Shown here in pieces: positions 12,344 through 24,028 of a stretch of DNA of 64,000 bases (the stretch's first letter is position 1; every line of letters begins with the position of its first letter). A program made the position numbers and the translations under genes. The DNA lies in assembly GCA_947044365.1 (NCBI GenBank), contig OX345642.1:1202001-1266000 (forward strand). The letters are read 5' to 3'. The notes beneath the pieces were generated by a model, which saw only the letters and a list, made by a program, of their open reading frames with translations, did not search any database and was not told the DNA's origin. Source of the DNA: Petrosia ficiformis. Taxonomy: Eukaryota > Porifera > Demospongiae > Haplosclerida > Petrosiidae.

Positions 12344-13405
12344 ATGCCAAGCGTTAGCCCGATGAGTACTTCAGGGGATCAAAACTACACTCCACCTGTA
12401 TGCGAGCAGGAGATCAGAGAAGCACTGGAAAAGTCTTTGCAGATGAGCAAGACTGGAAATAAGCAGCCTGAGCCCGTGGCCACTGTGCCTGCAAGAGCCA
12501 TAAAACTCAATCTTTCGTATGGTGAAGATGGAGACGATAAGATGTCAAATGTCAAACCTCCATACTCCTATGTAGCACTTATATCCATGGCTATTCAAAG
12601 CTCACAAGATAAAAGATTGACTCTGAATGGCATCTACGATTTCATTACCAAGAACTTTCCATACTATCGCAATCGAGAGAACCAAGGTTGGCGAAATTCG
12701 ATACGACATAACCTTTCACTGCACGAGTGTTTCATGAAGCTACCTGCCAAAGGAGGCAAGAATGGCAAAAGCCATTACTGGGTTCTAGATCCGAACCACG
12801 AGGTTATGTTCGAGGAGGGAAACTATCGCAGACGACGTAGACGACCTGTGAAGAAAGTTGCCTTTCCTCATGGTCCATATCCATACTCCAGACCTCCATA
12901 TTACTCTCTGTATCATGGTATGTCTGACTACACCAGAGCTATGAATCCTGCTGCAGCTGCTGCTGCTGCAGCCACTGGGTGGAATCCAATGGATACCGGG
13001 ATGCATGGCATGTTTTCATCCCCATATCCAACTCTACCTTCAATTAACGTCAATGGTAACAACAACACGGGAGTGTTGCAATCTCCCATTGGAGGACCAA
13101 TGGCTACCAGTTCTCTCAGTCATCAGACCCTTGGAGGTACTTTTCAACCAAGTTACTCACAATTACTCTACTCTCCCCGTGGTACGGAATCTATTGGACG
13201 ATTCCCTTCTGCACAAATGCAGACATCAATGCCTTTAATCACACCTTATCCTCCACCAACACTACCAGCTTTCCACTCCTATACAAACCAACAGTCACTA
13301 TCTGTACCCTCTGTTACTGACACAGTGAAATCATACCAACCACCTACGGTCACACAGAGCAGTCATCTCCCATCATCACCAGACATTTGGCACCCACAAT
13401 TGTAA
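12344..13405 (+). CDS. Forkhead transcription factor, FoxL2-like
   Basis: Intronless 353-residue frame. The forkhead DNA-binding domain spans about residues 71-165: it opens [14 protein letters not shown], has recognition-helix segment [15 protein letters not shown], wing-1 sequence [10 protein letters not shown] and ends [11 protein letters not shown]. The terminal arginine run and the Ala tract just after it (residues 203-210) recall FoxL2, which also has a poly-Ala tract and a single coding exon in vertebrates. The C-terminal third is rich in Pro, Ser, Thr and Gln, as in activation regions. The frame is open upstream to about 12089, but the extension is low complexity and Cys-rich; I chose ATG 12344 because it gives a normal N-terminus. 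Subfamily L2 is inference and would need a tree. Confidence 0.9.
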   Translation: MPSVSPMSTSGDQNYTPPVCEQEIREALEKSLQMSKTGNKQPEPVATVPARAIKLNLSYGEDGDDKMSNVKPPYSYVALISMAIQSSQDKRLTLNGIYDFITKNFPYYRNRENQGWRNSIRHNLSLHECFMKLPAKGGKNGKSHYWVLDPNHEVMFEEGNYRRRRRRPVKKVAFPHGPYPYSRPPYYSLYHGMSDYTRAMNPAAAAAAAATGWNPMDTGMHGMFSSPYPTLPSINVNGNNNTGVLQSPIGGPMATSSLSHQTLGGTFQPSYSQLLYSPRGTESIGRFPSAQMQTSMPLITPYPPPTLPAFHSYTNQQSLSVPSVTDTVKSYQPPTVTQSSHLPSSPDIWHPQL

Positions 13406-14117
13406 GAAAAAAACAAAGACTTTTATTTCTCACTTACGAATTACTGCTGTTTGATAGTTAGTACAAGAAAGACAGCTTTAATTTATAAATATCGTCTTTT
13501 TTGTACAATTTCCAAAATATGTAAATACAACAATACTCTCCTTTGTTTCTTTAATTTCCAAAAACTCAATATTGAATGTACAGTGTACATTCTAAATATA
13601 TTATATATGTACTATACTAATGATTGTTAATATTAAATAACTAATTTGTAGCTTTTTAAAAATTTTAAAACTGAAACAAATCACTTGGCACTTTTTTGTT
13701 GTACAGGTTGCAATATTAATTATTAATTATTATTTTTTTCGCTAATAAGTTTGAAATTTGTTATTTTAATTATACAAAAACGTTGAAATTATTTTTTTAA
13801 AACTACAAAATTAATAATAAATCATAACATTACTGGGTATGAATGGGTAAAGAATTTTAAAATGACTGACCGCCAATCAATTACCAAATGATTATTTGGA
13901 TGAGTGATTGAATAGTACAAGCTAAAGTATATAATATTATACACTACAATGTACGTATGTAAGTACTGTCTATATCACAATAATTTTAAGGTATGCAAAT
14001 AATGTAAGTACTATTATTACAGCTGAATAAAAGAGATTATTAATAATTATTTATCCCACATTATGTACACACGTAGATTAAATTCAGGTGAGTTTGTTTA
14101 AAGCTTGGCCAAGCCTA
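13406..14117. other. Convergent 3' intergenic region
   Basis: AT-rich tail-to-tail spacer between the forkhead gene and PEDS1. It presumably holds both 3' UTRs; an AATAAA sits near 13815 and AT-rich palindromic words are common. No gene is visible. Confidence 0.7.
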
Positions 14118-15822
14118 TCACTTGGTAGCCCATTTTAGGTCATCAACCCGTGGCTTAATTCCTGTCAGCCTCTCAATAATGGCTTCTACAGTCGTCCAAA
14201 ATCCAAGTTTCTCTAATGGGTAGTTCAACCATCCTGTCGTTATGCAGAAGTAGGTTTCGTGTGGTGCAACATGATGGATACGATGATGTTTTTTAGGAAG
14301 AATAATATGTAAATCTTGAAGCAGCTCCACCCAGGCAGGAAGACCATAGTAGGTATGTGACCATTTATGAATCTGGTTAGTAAGTGTTACAAACAGCATC
14401 AAAGATACTCCAAAGATGTAGAATGGATAGAGTGTTTGTATTATATCTGATGGAAAGAAATGTAGAGTGACAGCCATCACACCAAGAGGAAATAGAGTAG
14501 TGAGGCAGTTATCACCATTGGTTTCTATTATATCGTGACGAGTAATAGCAGTAGGATCAACATGGTGCTCTCGAAATGGACGAATGAATGCCTATGAAAA
14601 TTGAAGGTGGATGTAACAACATTTTGAAACGTGATATCATCTAATAATTATGTAGTGTGATCAAACTGAGTTGATAAATTAACGTATGAATCATTTCTGG
14701 TGGCATCTTATAGTGTACAATACAATTTAATGTATGACTAGCGCTTGTAGTAATAATTATACTTGGCTTTCTTAATTAGGCTTACGAAAAGGGTTTTAGT
14801 TTTATTTGATTATTGGCAAATTTTCATTTCAGTTCGTTCTAGTTATTACAACAGACCTGCAATTTATTTTCACTAAAATTCACATTACCTTACTAACTAA
14901 AAAAGGTTTTAGTTATAGTTAACTACAAGAGTACATCACTATAGCTCGAGGAACTGCGTACAGTAAAATGGTTCAGCAGGACCGAGCAGGTATAAATGCA
15001 TCTTCACGTACTAATACAGGATGATCTTACTAGACAACATTCTGAAGTATAAATAAATAATTAACATTATTTGTACCTTCCCAATGACAGGAATTTCAAC
15101 ATTACCCCAGCTGTCTGCTCCCCAGTGTACTAATCCGGACAGGAAATCAGCTCCTAACATACCTAGTACTGTAAGTAATTAAATAAAGGAAGTTATTAAT
15201 AAGGTTTCAAATTTTATTAAGGATTTAATGACTGTTTAAAGATCTTTTCGAAAGATGAATGGCCAAACACTGCTCCATCATAGCATACCACTTTAAAATG
15301 ATTATGATTTTTTAAAATTATGAATGAACTTATTATGTATGTATAATTGTGCATATAGACATATAATTGTCTATATACACATATACGTACATATCATTAC
15401 CAATATTTAAGATAGCAATCGGCAGATAAGACATTCGCCAGTAGTGAGCCAGCTGGATATACACGACAATGTTCAACAAGATTGAGGTGGTTATACTGAA
15501 TATCTCTAACCTTCTCTTCCCTATATAAACATACGAAAAACATTGTGAACCTCATCAACAACAATAAACCTTCACATGACAATAACCTAAATTGTGGCTT
15601 CGCTATATTACACATACTATAATTATTCATTAATAATAATTTTATTCATAAGGTGGTGTGTTGATAATAACCTTTACGTAAACTACATGCACAATACACA
15701 TCCTTACCTATAGTGTAACCAGCAGCCAACTCTTGAGCTCCTGTAGTGTTTTTAACACATCTAGATCTATTATTTTGTTGATGCAGTAGATCATATTGCT
15801 TTGCTTTCTCTAGATTCTCCAT
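14118..15822 (-). CDS. PEDS1: Plasmanylethanolamine desaturase (TMEM189/Kua/CarF family)
   Basis: Four exons (15708-15822, 15401-15520, 15077-15162, 14118-14591) join in phase to 264 residues, the usual length of this family. The enzyme introduces the vinyl-ether bond of plasmalogens in the ER membrane. Family signatures are clear: [60 protein letters not shown] and the tail [14 protein letters not shown]. Together these carry the histidine boxes that bind the catalytic irons. Membrane segments include the [13 protein letters not shown] region and the [12 protein letters not shown] region. The start [14 protein letters not shown] is set by the first exon. The start codon faces that of MRRF across 100 bp. 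Confidence 0.93.
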
Positions 15823-15922
15823 GACCTTCGAGTTACTACGGCCTGCGCTTTGACACGCCCCTTTACACAATTGCAGAATTGCAAAACAATTGAGTTGACA
15901 TTACTAATCTAATTATCAAAAG
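15823..15922. promoter_or_regulatory. Bidirectional intergenic region PEDS1/MRRF
   Basis: Only 100 bp separate two outward-facing start codons, so the promoters and 5' UTRs of both genes must lie here or overlap the genes. It holds a GC-richer core (ACGGCCTGCGCTTTGACACG) and a GTTGACATTA box; no TATA box is seen. Confidence 0.6.
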
Positions 15923-18900
15923 ATGGCTGTATTTTTTAGGTTTGGTAAAAGAGTGACGATAAATTGGTATCTACTTCCTGTAACACAACCCATTCCACAC
16001 AATCAACAATATGTCTACATCCAGTCTAAAAACTACTCCACAAAAAAATGTATGAATGGACTGTTATTGTTACTAATTGTTATTCATAATATTAATTTAT
16101 TTGTAGTAAACAATTCATAAATAAAAACCATTGTGTGGTTCATAATGCCTATTATCTGAATTTTGATATTATCTTAGATACAAACAATAATAGGCTTCAA
16201 TTCATTGTGTGTTGTACAATAGTTTATATGATGTCAGAAATGTGAGGCTTTGGGGGAGCTTAGTCTACTGTTTGTAATGATGACTGTATATTGTATATAA
16301 CAATAATATATATATTATAGTTCGATTATTGAAAATATACAATGTCAATTGTACGCCATTTACAATTAAACATTGTAGGTTTTCAAAACTGTGACATGTT
16401 AGAAATTGGGACCAAATATTTAAAAAATAGACTTTCTCCCACGAAATAATTTTGATCAAACGCTTACTTCAATTGCTCCGCTATTCAGCCATTTTGGTAT
16501 CTCAGAAGTGTAATGATAGATAGCTCTTCCTGGATAATGGCAGAATACCATGCGATTGAAGGGAAGTGTTTGATTTTGTGGGCCAAGGTCCATTTTTCCA
16601 AATATAGTCACAATTATGTCATCTTGATGTGTGATGCAGTAGCACATGTGCATTGCTACAATATCCAAAACTACTAGTATATGCAACTCACTTGAGCATA
16701 CAAATGCCAATAAAATATTTCGAGTTAATTGAATGTTTTAATGGAAGATGTGGATTCCTCCATTTAATAGTTGAATACTAGATCCCAAATATCTTTACTC
16801 TCTAATGAAAGAATAGCTATGAGATATGAACTAATATTTGTGTACTTTTCAGCTCGTAAAGTAGAACTGAATGAAGAAGAACTAAATGTCATTAAATTGG
16901 ATGAAATGAGACATGACATGTCAGCTGCATTGGATACCCTAAAATGGGATTATACACATACTATCACAACACGACTCTCTCCAAGTAATTAATAAAATTA
17001 ATGTGTTTATGTATATAATTAATAATAAGTCAACATTTAATTATTATAATATGATTATGATAATTATAATTAATTAAGCATTAATAACCATTCATAATGT
17101 AATTATAATAGTGGGTGTGCCCCATTCTCAAAAGGTAGGAATGGGTTTGGGGACGTCAATATTATTCATTCAAACATCTAATTTATATGTGAGGGTGTGC
17201 TAACTACAGCGAATGATTAATTTTGATGACTAAATGTGAATATATTCAGTACTATATTTATGAGCTGATAGGATTGTATTATTTTGCTGTGCTATCATTT
17301 GTTCTTACTTCCAAGAGAAAAGTGACAAGTAGATTATCATAATACTAAATTCAGCCTGCAGTATAGTTTGTAAACATTCAATCTCAGTAGTAAATTATGA
17401 CAAATGTTATAGAGATCAAAAGATCTTTCCATAAACAATACTCTTTCTTGTGATCTATTCACATTCATGATGTCCTCAAGATTAGGATGTAATGACGTTT
17501 ATAGTATATAGTTTAATGTCATAAGGTTAATACATGATTATACTATAACTCAATAACATGTATATGTAATATAGTGTATAGATTAATATCATAAGGTTAA
17601 TACATGATTATACTATAACTCAATAACATGTATATGTAATATAGTGTATAGATTAATATCATAAGGTTAATACATGATTATACTATAACTCAATAACATG
17701 TATATGTAATATAGTGTATAGATTAATGTCATAAGGTTAACACATGATTATACTATAACTCAATAACATGTATATGTACTATAGTGTATAGATTAATGTC
17801 ATAAAGTTAATACATGATTATACTATAACTCAATAACATGTATATGTAATATAGTGTATAGTTTAATCATTAAACTATACACTATATTACATATACATGT
17901 TATGACATTAAACTTTAATGTCATAAGGTTAATACATGATTATAGTTATACTATAACTCAATAATGAATGAAGGTTGGTACAGGTAAAATAAGCTAAAGT
18001 TAAGAACATTTTTCTGAAGTAATCGTTAATGTACATGACCTTCATATTTATATACAGTAGATCGGGAAGATTTTGCTGCTGATGCTGTCCACAAAAATTA
18101 ATTTTTAAATTTCATTAATTTAATAATGTGTTCCACAAAAATTTAACCTTTTTTTTTAGCTTGAAAAATTTCCGATCTGAATTATAGTTTTGTTAACACT
18201 TTTAAATATTTCAGTGTGATCATTTCTGTTTCAGTGATTATTGGTAACTTAACGATTACATGGAAAGAGAAACAAATGAAGTTGAAAGATCTTTCGCAAA
18301 TATCAATGCCTAACTCACAAAATATAATAATTAACTTCTCGTCTCAACCTCATGTATGTATGTATGTATGTATGTATGTATGTATGTATGTATGTATGTA
18401 TGTATGTATGATTGTATGTATGATTGTATGTATGATTGTATGTATGATTGTATGTATGTATATATGTATGTATGTATGTACATGTATGTACATGTATGTA
18501 TGTATGTATTTATGATTGTATATATGTATGTATGTATGTATGTATGATTGTATGTATGATTGTATGTATGTATGTATGTATGTATGTATGTATGTATGTA
18601 TGTATGTATGTATGTACATGTACATGCTGTCCTCAAGCTTGAGGGTATATGTGTGTTTGTCTAATCATGTATGTATTATAGAGATTATGTATAATTTTCA
18701 TGTTTATCTTTCTCTTGTATTTAGTATATACAGGATGCTGTGAATATTCTTCAAGCCAAAGTCAACATAAATCCAACAGTTGATGGATCAGTAATCAAGG
18801 CCTCAGTGCCAAAGTAACTATAATCAACCAGTAGGCTGTGAGACCACTAATAGAATGTAATATTAATCCAATAGTTGATGGATCAGTAATCAAGGCCTCA

Positions 18901-19975
18901 GTGCCAAAGTAACCAGTAGGCTGTGAAACCACTAATAGAATGTAATGTTAATCAAATATATGATATATCAGCCTTAGTTTCATAGTCATCCAGTAGGCTG
19001 TGAGAACAATAAAACTAATTGACATATAGCATGTATTATATATTAATCCAACATCAGTCCCAAAGTAATTATAATCCAAAAAACTAATTGATAGAAGCGT
19101 AGTATTCCTGTAACTAAATATCTTTATTATAAACTAAACTACAACTGTATAATGTCTATTGTAATAACTATAATTAGAAATTGATAAATAATGATCGAGT
19201 ACTTTAGTAAACTAAATCCGTTTTATTAAAATTTTGTAAATGGTTATTAAGCTATTGGTATGATCTGGGTATGAGACTAGTCATATACCCACATAGTTTT
19301 ATAAAGTTTACGTAAGCCAATGGTATGGTATGAGTATGGGACTATTTATATGGGACAATTAATTTTATATGGTCTTAGGTATGGGATTGTTTATATGGTC
19401 TGGGTATGAGACTATTTATAAGGTCTGGGTATGAGACTACGTATTTATAGGGTCTGGGTACGAGTCTAATCATAAAGTACAGTAGTAGATGGAGTCACAT
19501 ATGGAATTATTAATAATGTAGTGGTTTATGAATACTAGTTCCCATGATATATACAAAAGTTTAAAAATAACTTTCAAATGTTTGCAAGACTAAGCGATAT
19601 AACAATAACAAGTGGGTAAAGCATATGTAATTACCTGAATTAGATTAATTGTCTTGTTAGCCATTTGTTTTCTATTTCATAATTATAACTACTTGATGCC
19701 TGTTTATTGGTATATGTATATTATATAGTATGCTAATACGTCCTATATACAAAATATAGGACCTGAGTTTTGTGTCCAAGGATGTGATATAGCCCAAGCC
19801 TGCGAGGGCTATATCACATCCGAGGACACAAACCGAGGGTCCTATATTCAGTATATAGGACCTATTAGCATACTATATACAATATATTGTATGATGGTGA
19901 CATCTCCTGCATAGTGTGCACATGGAAGGTCTATATACAATATATAGAACTCACCACATCAAAGGGATGATGTCA

Positions 19976-20014
<39 letters not shown>

Positions 20015-21188
20015 TGATGGTGACATCATCCCTTTGACTATGCAGGAGATGTCACCATCATACAATATATTGTATATAGTATGTTAACAGGTCCTATATA
20101 CAAAATATAGGACCCTCGTTTTGTGTTGCAGGCTCGGGCTATATCACATCCTCGGACACAAAACTCAGGTCCTATATTTTGTATATAGGACCTGTTAGCA
20201 TACTATATACAGTACATGTCAATAAAATGTCACCATACAGTAACAGTAATTACCTTAGTTCTACTGTCAGTATAGTACAGTAATTACTGTCTCACTACTG
20301 TGGTGTTCAATTGAAAAGTACACTAATTACTGTCAAAACTACTGTTGAACTACTGTAGTGTGATAATGAAACTACTGAGTAATTACTGTACTGTATGGTG
20401 ACTTTTTATTGACATATACTGTATATTACATATATACCATGAGGATCACAGTCAACTCATCATCAATCTCCACCCCCTCTCTCACTCTGGCTTACCATGA
20501 TACTAATATTGTGTTTTTGATGTACGTAGCTAGCATTAATACATATTGCATTCTAGGAATCAAGTTTACTTCATGTTTACATGCAGTCCAATGAATGGCC
20601 AGTTATATAGAAACCATTGCTTGTACATAATTATAAGTATATGGAGAGCAGAACAGGTCAAAATGTCTGATAGTTGGCTCACTATTTCTATATCTCATGG
20701 ACAAATAATTGAACTTCATTACCTGTTTTTGATACTCGTAGACCAAGTAAAGAAGTAAGAGAAAAACTTTCTAAAGATGCTAAAAGTTATGCTGACAAAG
20801 CAAAAGTAAGGATCAGGCGAGTAAGACAGCAAGCCATCTCTAATCTAAGAAAACATGGTGAATCTGTTTCTAAAGATTCAGTTAAAAGAATTGAAAATAT
20901 TGTAAGTGGATGGATGAAAGGATGGATGGATGAATGGATGGATGGATGGATGGATGGATGGATGGATGGATGGATGGGTGAATGGGTGAATGAATAGATA
21001 GATAGATGAATTTAGATGGATAGATGAATGGATGGATAGATATGAATGTTACAATATCTGGGACTTCATAAAAATAGAATATTAAGAATTCATTTCCTAT
21101 TTCTCAGATTCAGAAAATTACAGATGATAATATTGACAATATAGAAAAAATGCTGAAAGCAAAAACCATTGAACTCCATAAACAATAG
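15923..21188 (+). CDS. MRRF: Mitochondrial ribosome recycling factor
   Basis: Exons 15923-16049, 16853-16984, 18235-18353, 18725-18813, 20742-20901 and 21108-21188 join in phase to 235 residues. With EF-G2mt the factor splits post-termination mitoribosomes. The first 40 residues ([19 protein letters not shown]) are basic and hydrophobic, as in a mitochondrial targeting sequence. RRF-family blocks follow: [85 protein letters not shown] and a final helix ending ELHKQ. The exon-3 donor is the first unit of a GTAT microsatellite. Intron 4 contains copies of exon 4 and a large nested palindrome. Confidence 0.92.
16265..16720. repeat. Dispersed repeat fragment in MRRF intron 1
   Basis: The stretch near 16441-16475 (GAAATAATTTTGATCAAACG followed by CTTAC) recurs almost exactly at 33065-33093 and, diverged, near 52035 and 52468. 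It therefore belongs to a transposon family present several times in this window. The minus-strand open frames here have no recognisable product. Confidence 0.55.
17455..18045. mobile_element. TIR element with about six internal 61-bp tandem repeats
   Basis: A left end TTCACATTCATGATGTCCTC is followed by about six units of about 61 bp (containing GTTAATACATGATTATAC and CAATAACATGTATATGTA), an inverted partial unit near 17869-17915, and a decayed right end near 18030-18040. The same family occurs at 23464, 24745 and 36795 with different unit numbers. Confidence 0.75.
18354..18625. repeat. (GTAT)n with ATTGTATG variants, starting at a splice donor
   Basis: The repeat begins at the first base after MRRF exon 3, so the 5' splice site (CAT|GTATGT) is itself repeat unit number one. 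Confidence 0.95.
18755..19085 (+). repeat. Partial copies of MRRF exon 4 and its donor in the following intron
   Basis: The end of exon 4 plus intron start (18758-18860) is duplicated at about 18868-18958, with about one substitution in the exon-derived part (GTTGATGGATCAGTAATCAA and CCTCAGTGCCAAAGTAAC both recur). Two further decayed copies follow near 18960-19080. The copies keep the donor-like AAAGTAAC. Confidence 0.85.
19725..20215. mobile_element. Nested palindrome / foldback element
   Basis: Outer arms carry TATAGTATGCTAATA ... GGTCCTATATACAAAATATA and the mirrored GGACCTGTTAGCATACTATA. Each outer arm contains its own hairpin built on GGCTATATCACATCC. An inner pair of arms carries ATGATGGTGACATC in both orientations around an (AT)n core at 19981-20011. 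The whole could fold as a branched cruciform. It lies in MRRF intron 4. Confidence 0.85.
20905..21050. repeat. (GGAT)n microsatellite
   Basis: ATGG/GATA units fill the last MRRF intron, starting a few bases after the donor. Confidence 0.95.
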
Positions 21189-22100
21189 TAATTATTGACT
21201 CTTAAATTAATTATGTGGTCGAAGAGTATGGAAAGTGTTGACTGTATTCATTTCATCTTGTACTTATTACCTTCTATTTGTGTAGGAACACATTTACTAC
21301 CCAAAAGTGAAAAATAAAAATCTCATTTAAAAATACATTTTATAAAATGTGGTTATTGCATTTATTTGGTATGTCCAGATATGATGGTTGGATGCATGAA
21401 TGAACAGCTGGTATGAATATAAATAATCTTGATATACATAATTGTTATAATTATATGCATTTTAAAAATATATATTATATCATAAGCGTAGGAAAAATGA
21501 TAGGAATGGAGGGGAGTCATGCCCCTTATTTCTATGTCTATGAAACCCTGCCTGTGTAGGTGGAACTGAGAGTTACTGCAATCTTATTAATAATATAATA
21601 ATTATACTATATACACTGTACTGAATTATCCATTAATAATCATTATGTGGTTTGTATTATGAAATTGCAAATAATTTTCAATTGAATTACATAACATATA
21701 TTATTAACATTGTGTTCCATAGTTATGAGTTTCAATATTATAATAATTCTATAATTTCTTTTCACGATTAACTTTCAAAATAATGGTACCATGACGATAT
21801 GTATAATAATTATATTATATTGTACTCTACAAAAATTGATCAGAATGGTTACTACTTAGCAGATGTGATATATATATATCTCCATAAAATTAGCTTTATC
21901 ATATTCAGTTATATTATTAGTCATTATGAGTATGGTATATACAAAATATATAATATATATTATAAAGTAAAAATATGTCATTCCCGTATTTATAAACAAT
22001 TCATTTATAGGAGTTAGACTTGTATAAATATGAATTCCATAATAAACAGTTCATCTTCCTTAATTAAATTCAAGTTGCTTTTTTTTTTTTTTTTTCATAA
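21189..22100. other. AT-rich intergenic region MRRF-COX4
   Basis: Tandem (same-strand) spacer with a likely MRRF polyadenylation signal (AATAAA near 21311). Otherwise it is AT-rich sequence with short palindromes and a poly-T run at about 22079-22095; no gene is supported. Confidence 0.7.
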
Positions 22101-22105
22101 CTTTT

Positions 22106-22118
22106 CGCGCATGCGCAG
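22106..22118 (+). promoter_or_regulatory. NRF-1-type site upstream of COX4
   Basis: CGCGCATGCGCAG, a near-perfect match to the palindromic NRF-1 consensus (YGCGCAYGCGCR), lies 15-27 bp before the COX4 ATG in otherwise very AT-rich DNA. NRF-1 is known to control respiratory-chain genes, including cytochrome oxidase subunits, in mammals. Confidence 0.7.
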
Positions 22119-22132
22119 TAGGAGAGAGAAAA

Positions 22133-23179
22133 ATGGCGTTCATAGCTAGGAGATTCTTCAGTTCTACACCACGTTTGTGGACAGTAAAACCATCACTTGG
22201 AACTCCTGCACCTGTCAACAGGATTGCTGTTCTTAGTACTCCAGAATTGCGTGCTCTAAATGAGAAAGCCCAGGGACATTGGAATAATATAAGCAATGAA
22301 GAGAAAGTCATGTGTAAGTATTTGCAGCTGTTATTTGTTTGTGTTTATGAAACCATCAATCTAACTGCCCTTTTTTCCATAACACAGTGTATAGAGCTAC
22401 ATTTCCTATGACGTTTAAAGAAATCAAATCGATTGGTAGTGGTGACAATATGAAAGTGTTCATAGGGGTTACAATTGGCTGTTTAATTGGTGCATTTTTG
22501 GCCTCTTTCCTTAGAAAAACAAGTAAGCCTTAATATAGTGTTGGGTAATATGATACCAAAAGTACTTGAATCTTTAATTCCAAGCTCCCATGTACTGACT
22601 ATCTAGTCTGGAATTAAAACTAATTCCCAAACTGTCACACCCACTATTTGGGAAATTGAAACACGCCTTTAGATGATAGTGTTTTGGGAAGCAGGCTAAA
22701 TTGTATCTTTTATCTAGCTAATGACACATTAGCTCTATGGTTTTATTGTAAGTAAGTTGTCCCAGTGTAGCAGTTTGTTATTACTAGTAATGTAATATAA
22801 TATCATTGTAAAGGTCAGTAACTCATTATTAGCAAGACCATGACCTTGTATGCAGTAGTAATTATTTAGTACTTCATTCCACTGATACCAATTTCAAATT
22901 ACTTGGTATTGAATTGAGTAGAGAGTTTTGGTATCACCACATCATTACAAATTGGTTTTGTTGTACATTGTAAGTGCAACTGGTTCTTTACATACACTCA
23001 ATGTATTATATCTTACATAGGGTATTGACATGTGTCTCATGATTGTACTCTTTAATTTTTTTGTAGTTGGACCTACGATTCCTGATACAGTTGGTAACAA
23101 GGAATGGGAAGCAGATACTAGAGCTAAACTAATCAGACAAAAGGCTAATCCTATTGAAGGAATTTCTTCAAGGGTATAA
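22133..23179 (+). CDS. COX4: Cytochrome c oxidase subunit 4
   Basis: Exons 22133-22313, 22388-22522 and 23067-23179 join to 142 residues, somewhat short for the family. Nuclear-encoded subunit of complex IV in the inner mitochondrial membrane. The N-terminus MAFIARRFFSSTPRLW is a typical targeting sequence. The family core is LRALNEKAQGHWNNISNEEK, then LYRATFPMTFKEI, a single membrane span (VFIGVTIGCLIGAFLASF) and a matrix/intermembrane tail with NKEWEADTRAKLIRQ and NPIEGISS. Intron 1 is only 74 bp. It converges on KIF15, whose stop lies 850 bp away. Confidence 0.93.
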
Positions 23180-23463
23180 TAATTATACTTAATAACATAT
23201 ACTGGCAGGCAAACACTATAGTTGATGTTTATTTGAGATATTTCTCTTGTGTAGTATAAACAATAATTATTAATTTGTAAACAATAATTTTAAACAATTA
23301 CATACTCACGAGTATGTAAAAAGAGAAACTTGCTCAGTTCAATGCAGTATGGGATTTTTGGTTAATGCATTTACATTCACCACTTAATATGAAAATGTGT
23401 ATCAATTTTTTGGGTATCACATTTATGAACCTCATTTTAATAAACTGCCTTATTGTTAAAGTC

Positions 23464-23728
23464 TGTTCACATTCATGATGACCTCAAACATTATGGTAAT
23501 ATAGTGTACAGTTTAATGTCATAAGGTTAATACATGATTATACTGTAACTCTAACTTACATGTAATATAGTGTACAGTTTAATGTCATAAGGTTAATACA
23601 TGATTATATTGTAATTATAAATCGGTAATGCAACTATAAGTATTATAAAAAATTAATGATGCAGGTAAAAAGATTATTGGTACTGAAGCCATAAACATTT
23701 TCTGAGGTCATGATGAATGTGAATGGCT
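23464..23728. mobile_element. TIR element with two internal tandem repeats
   Basis: Ends TTCACATTCATGATGACCTC and its near-perfect complement GAGGTCATGATGAATGTGAA (one mismatch). Inside are two copies of the ATAGTGTACAGTTTAATGTC-type unit. This is the cleanest copy of the family also seen at 17455, 24745 and 36795. It lies between COX4 and KIF15. Confidence 0.8.
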
Positions 23729-24028
23729 TTTAGTATATAAACAATCACACAAATACTATCAGTTGGATAAAAAAGTCCACTTGTTAAAAAAATTTGATTA
23801 TCATTACATTGCTGCATGCATGGGCTATAAAACTTCTTTGACAAGAAGCTGAAATAGGCTACCTGGAAACAAGTTACCAAAATACCTTGTACGAAGATAC
23901 CACCAGCTACAAAACAATATATGATTTGATGATAATTATGATTTATGAAAACATAATCTCTAAGTTTATCCACAAAAAATATTTTGAATCTACGAAGTTT
24001 ATAATTATAATTATTATCTCATTTATGA

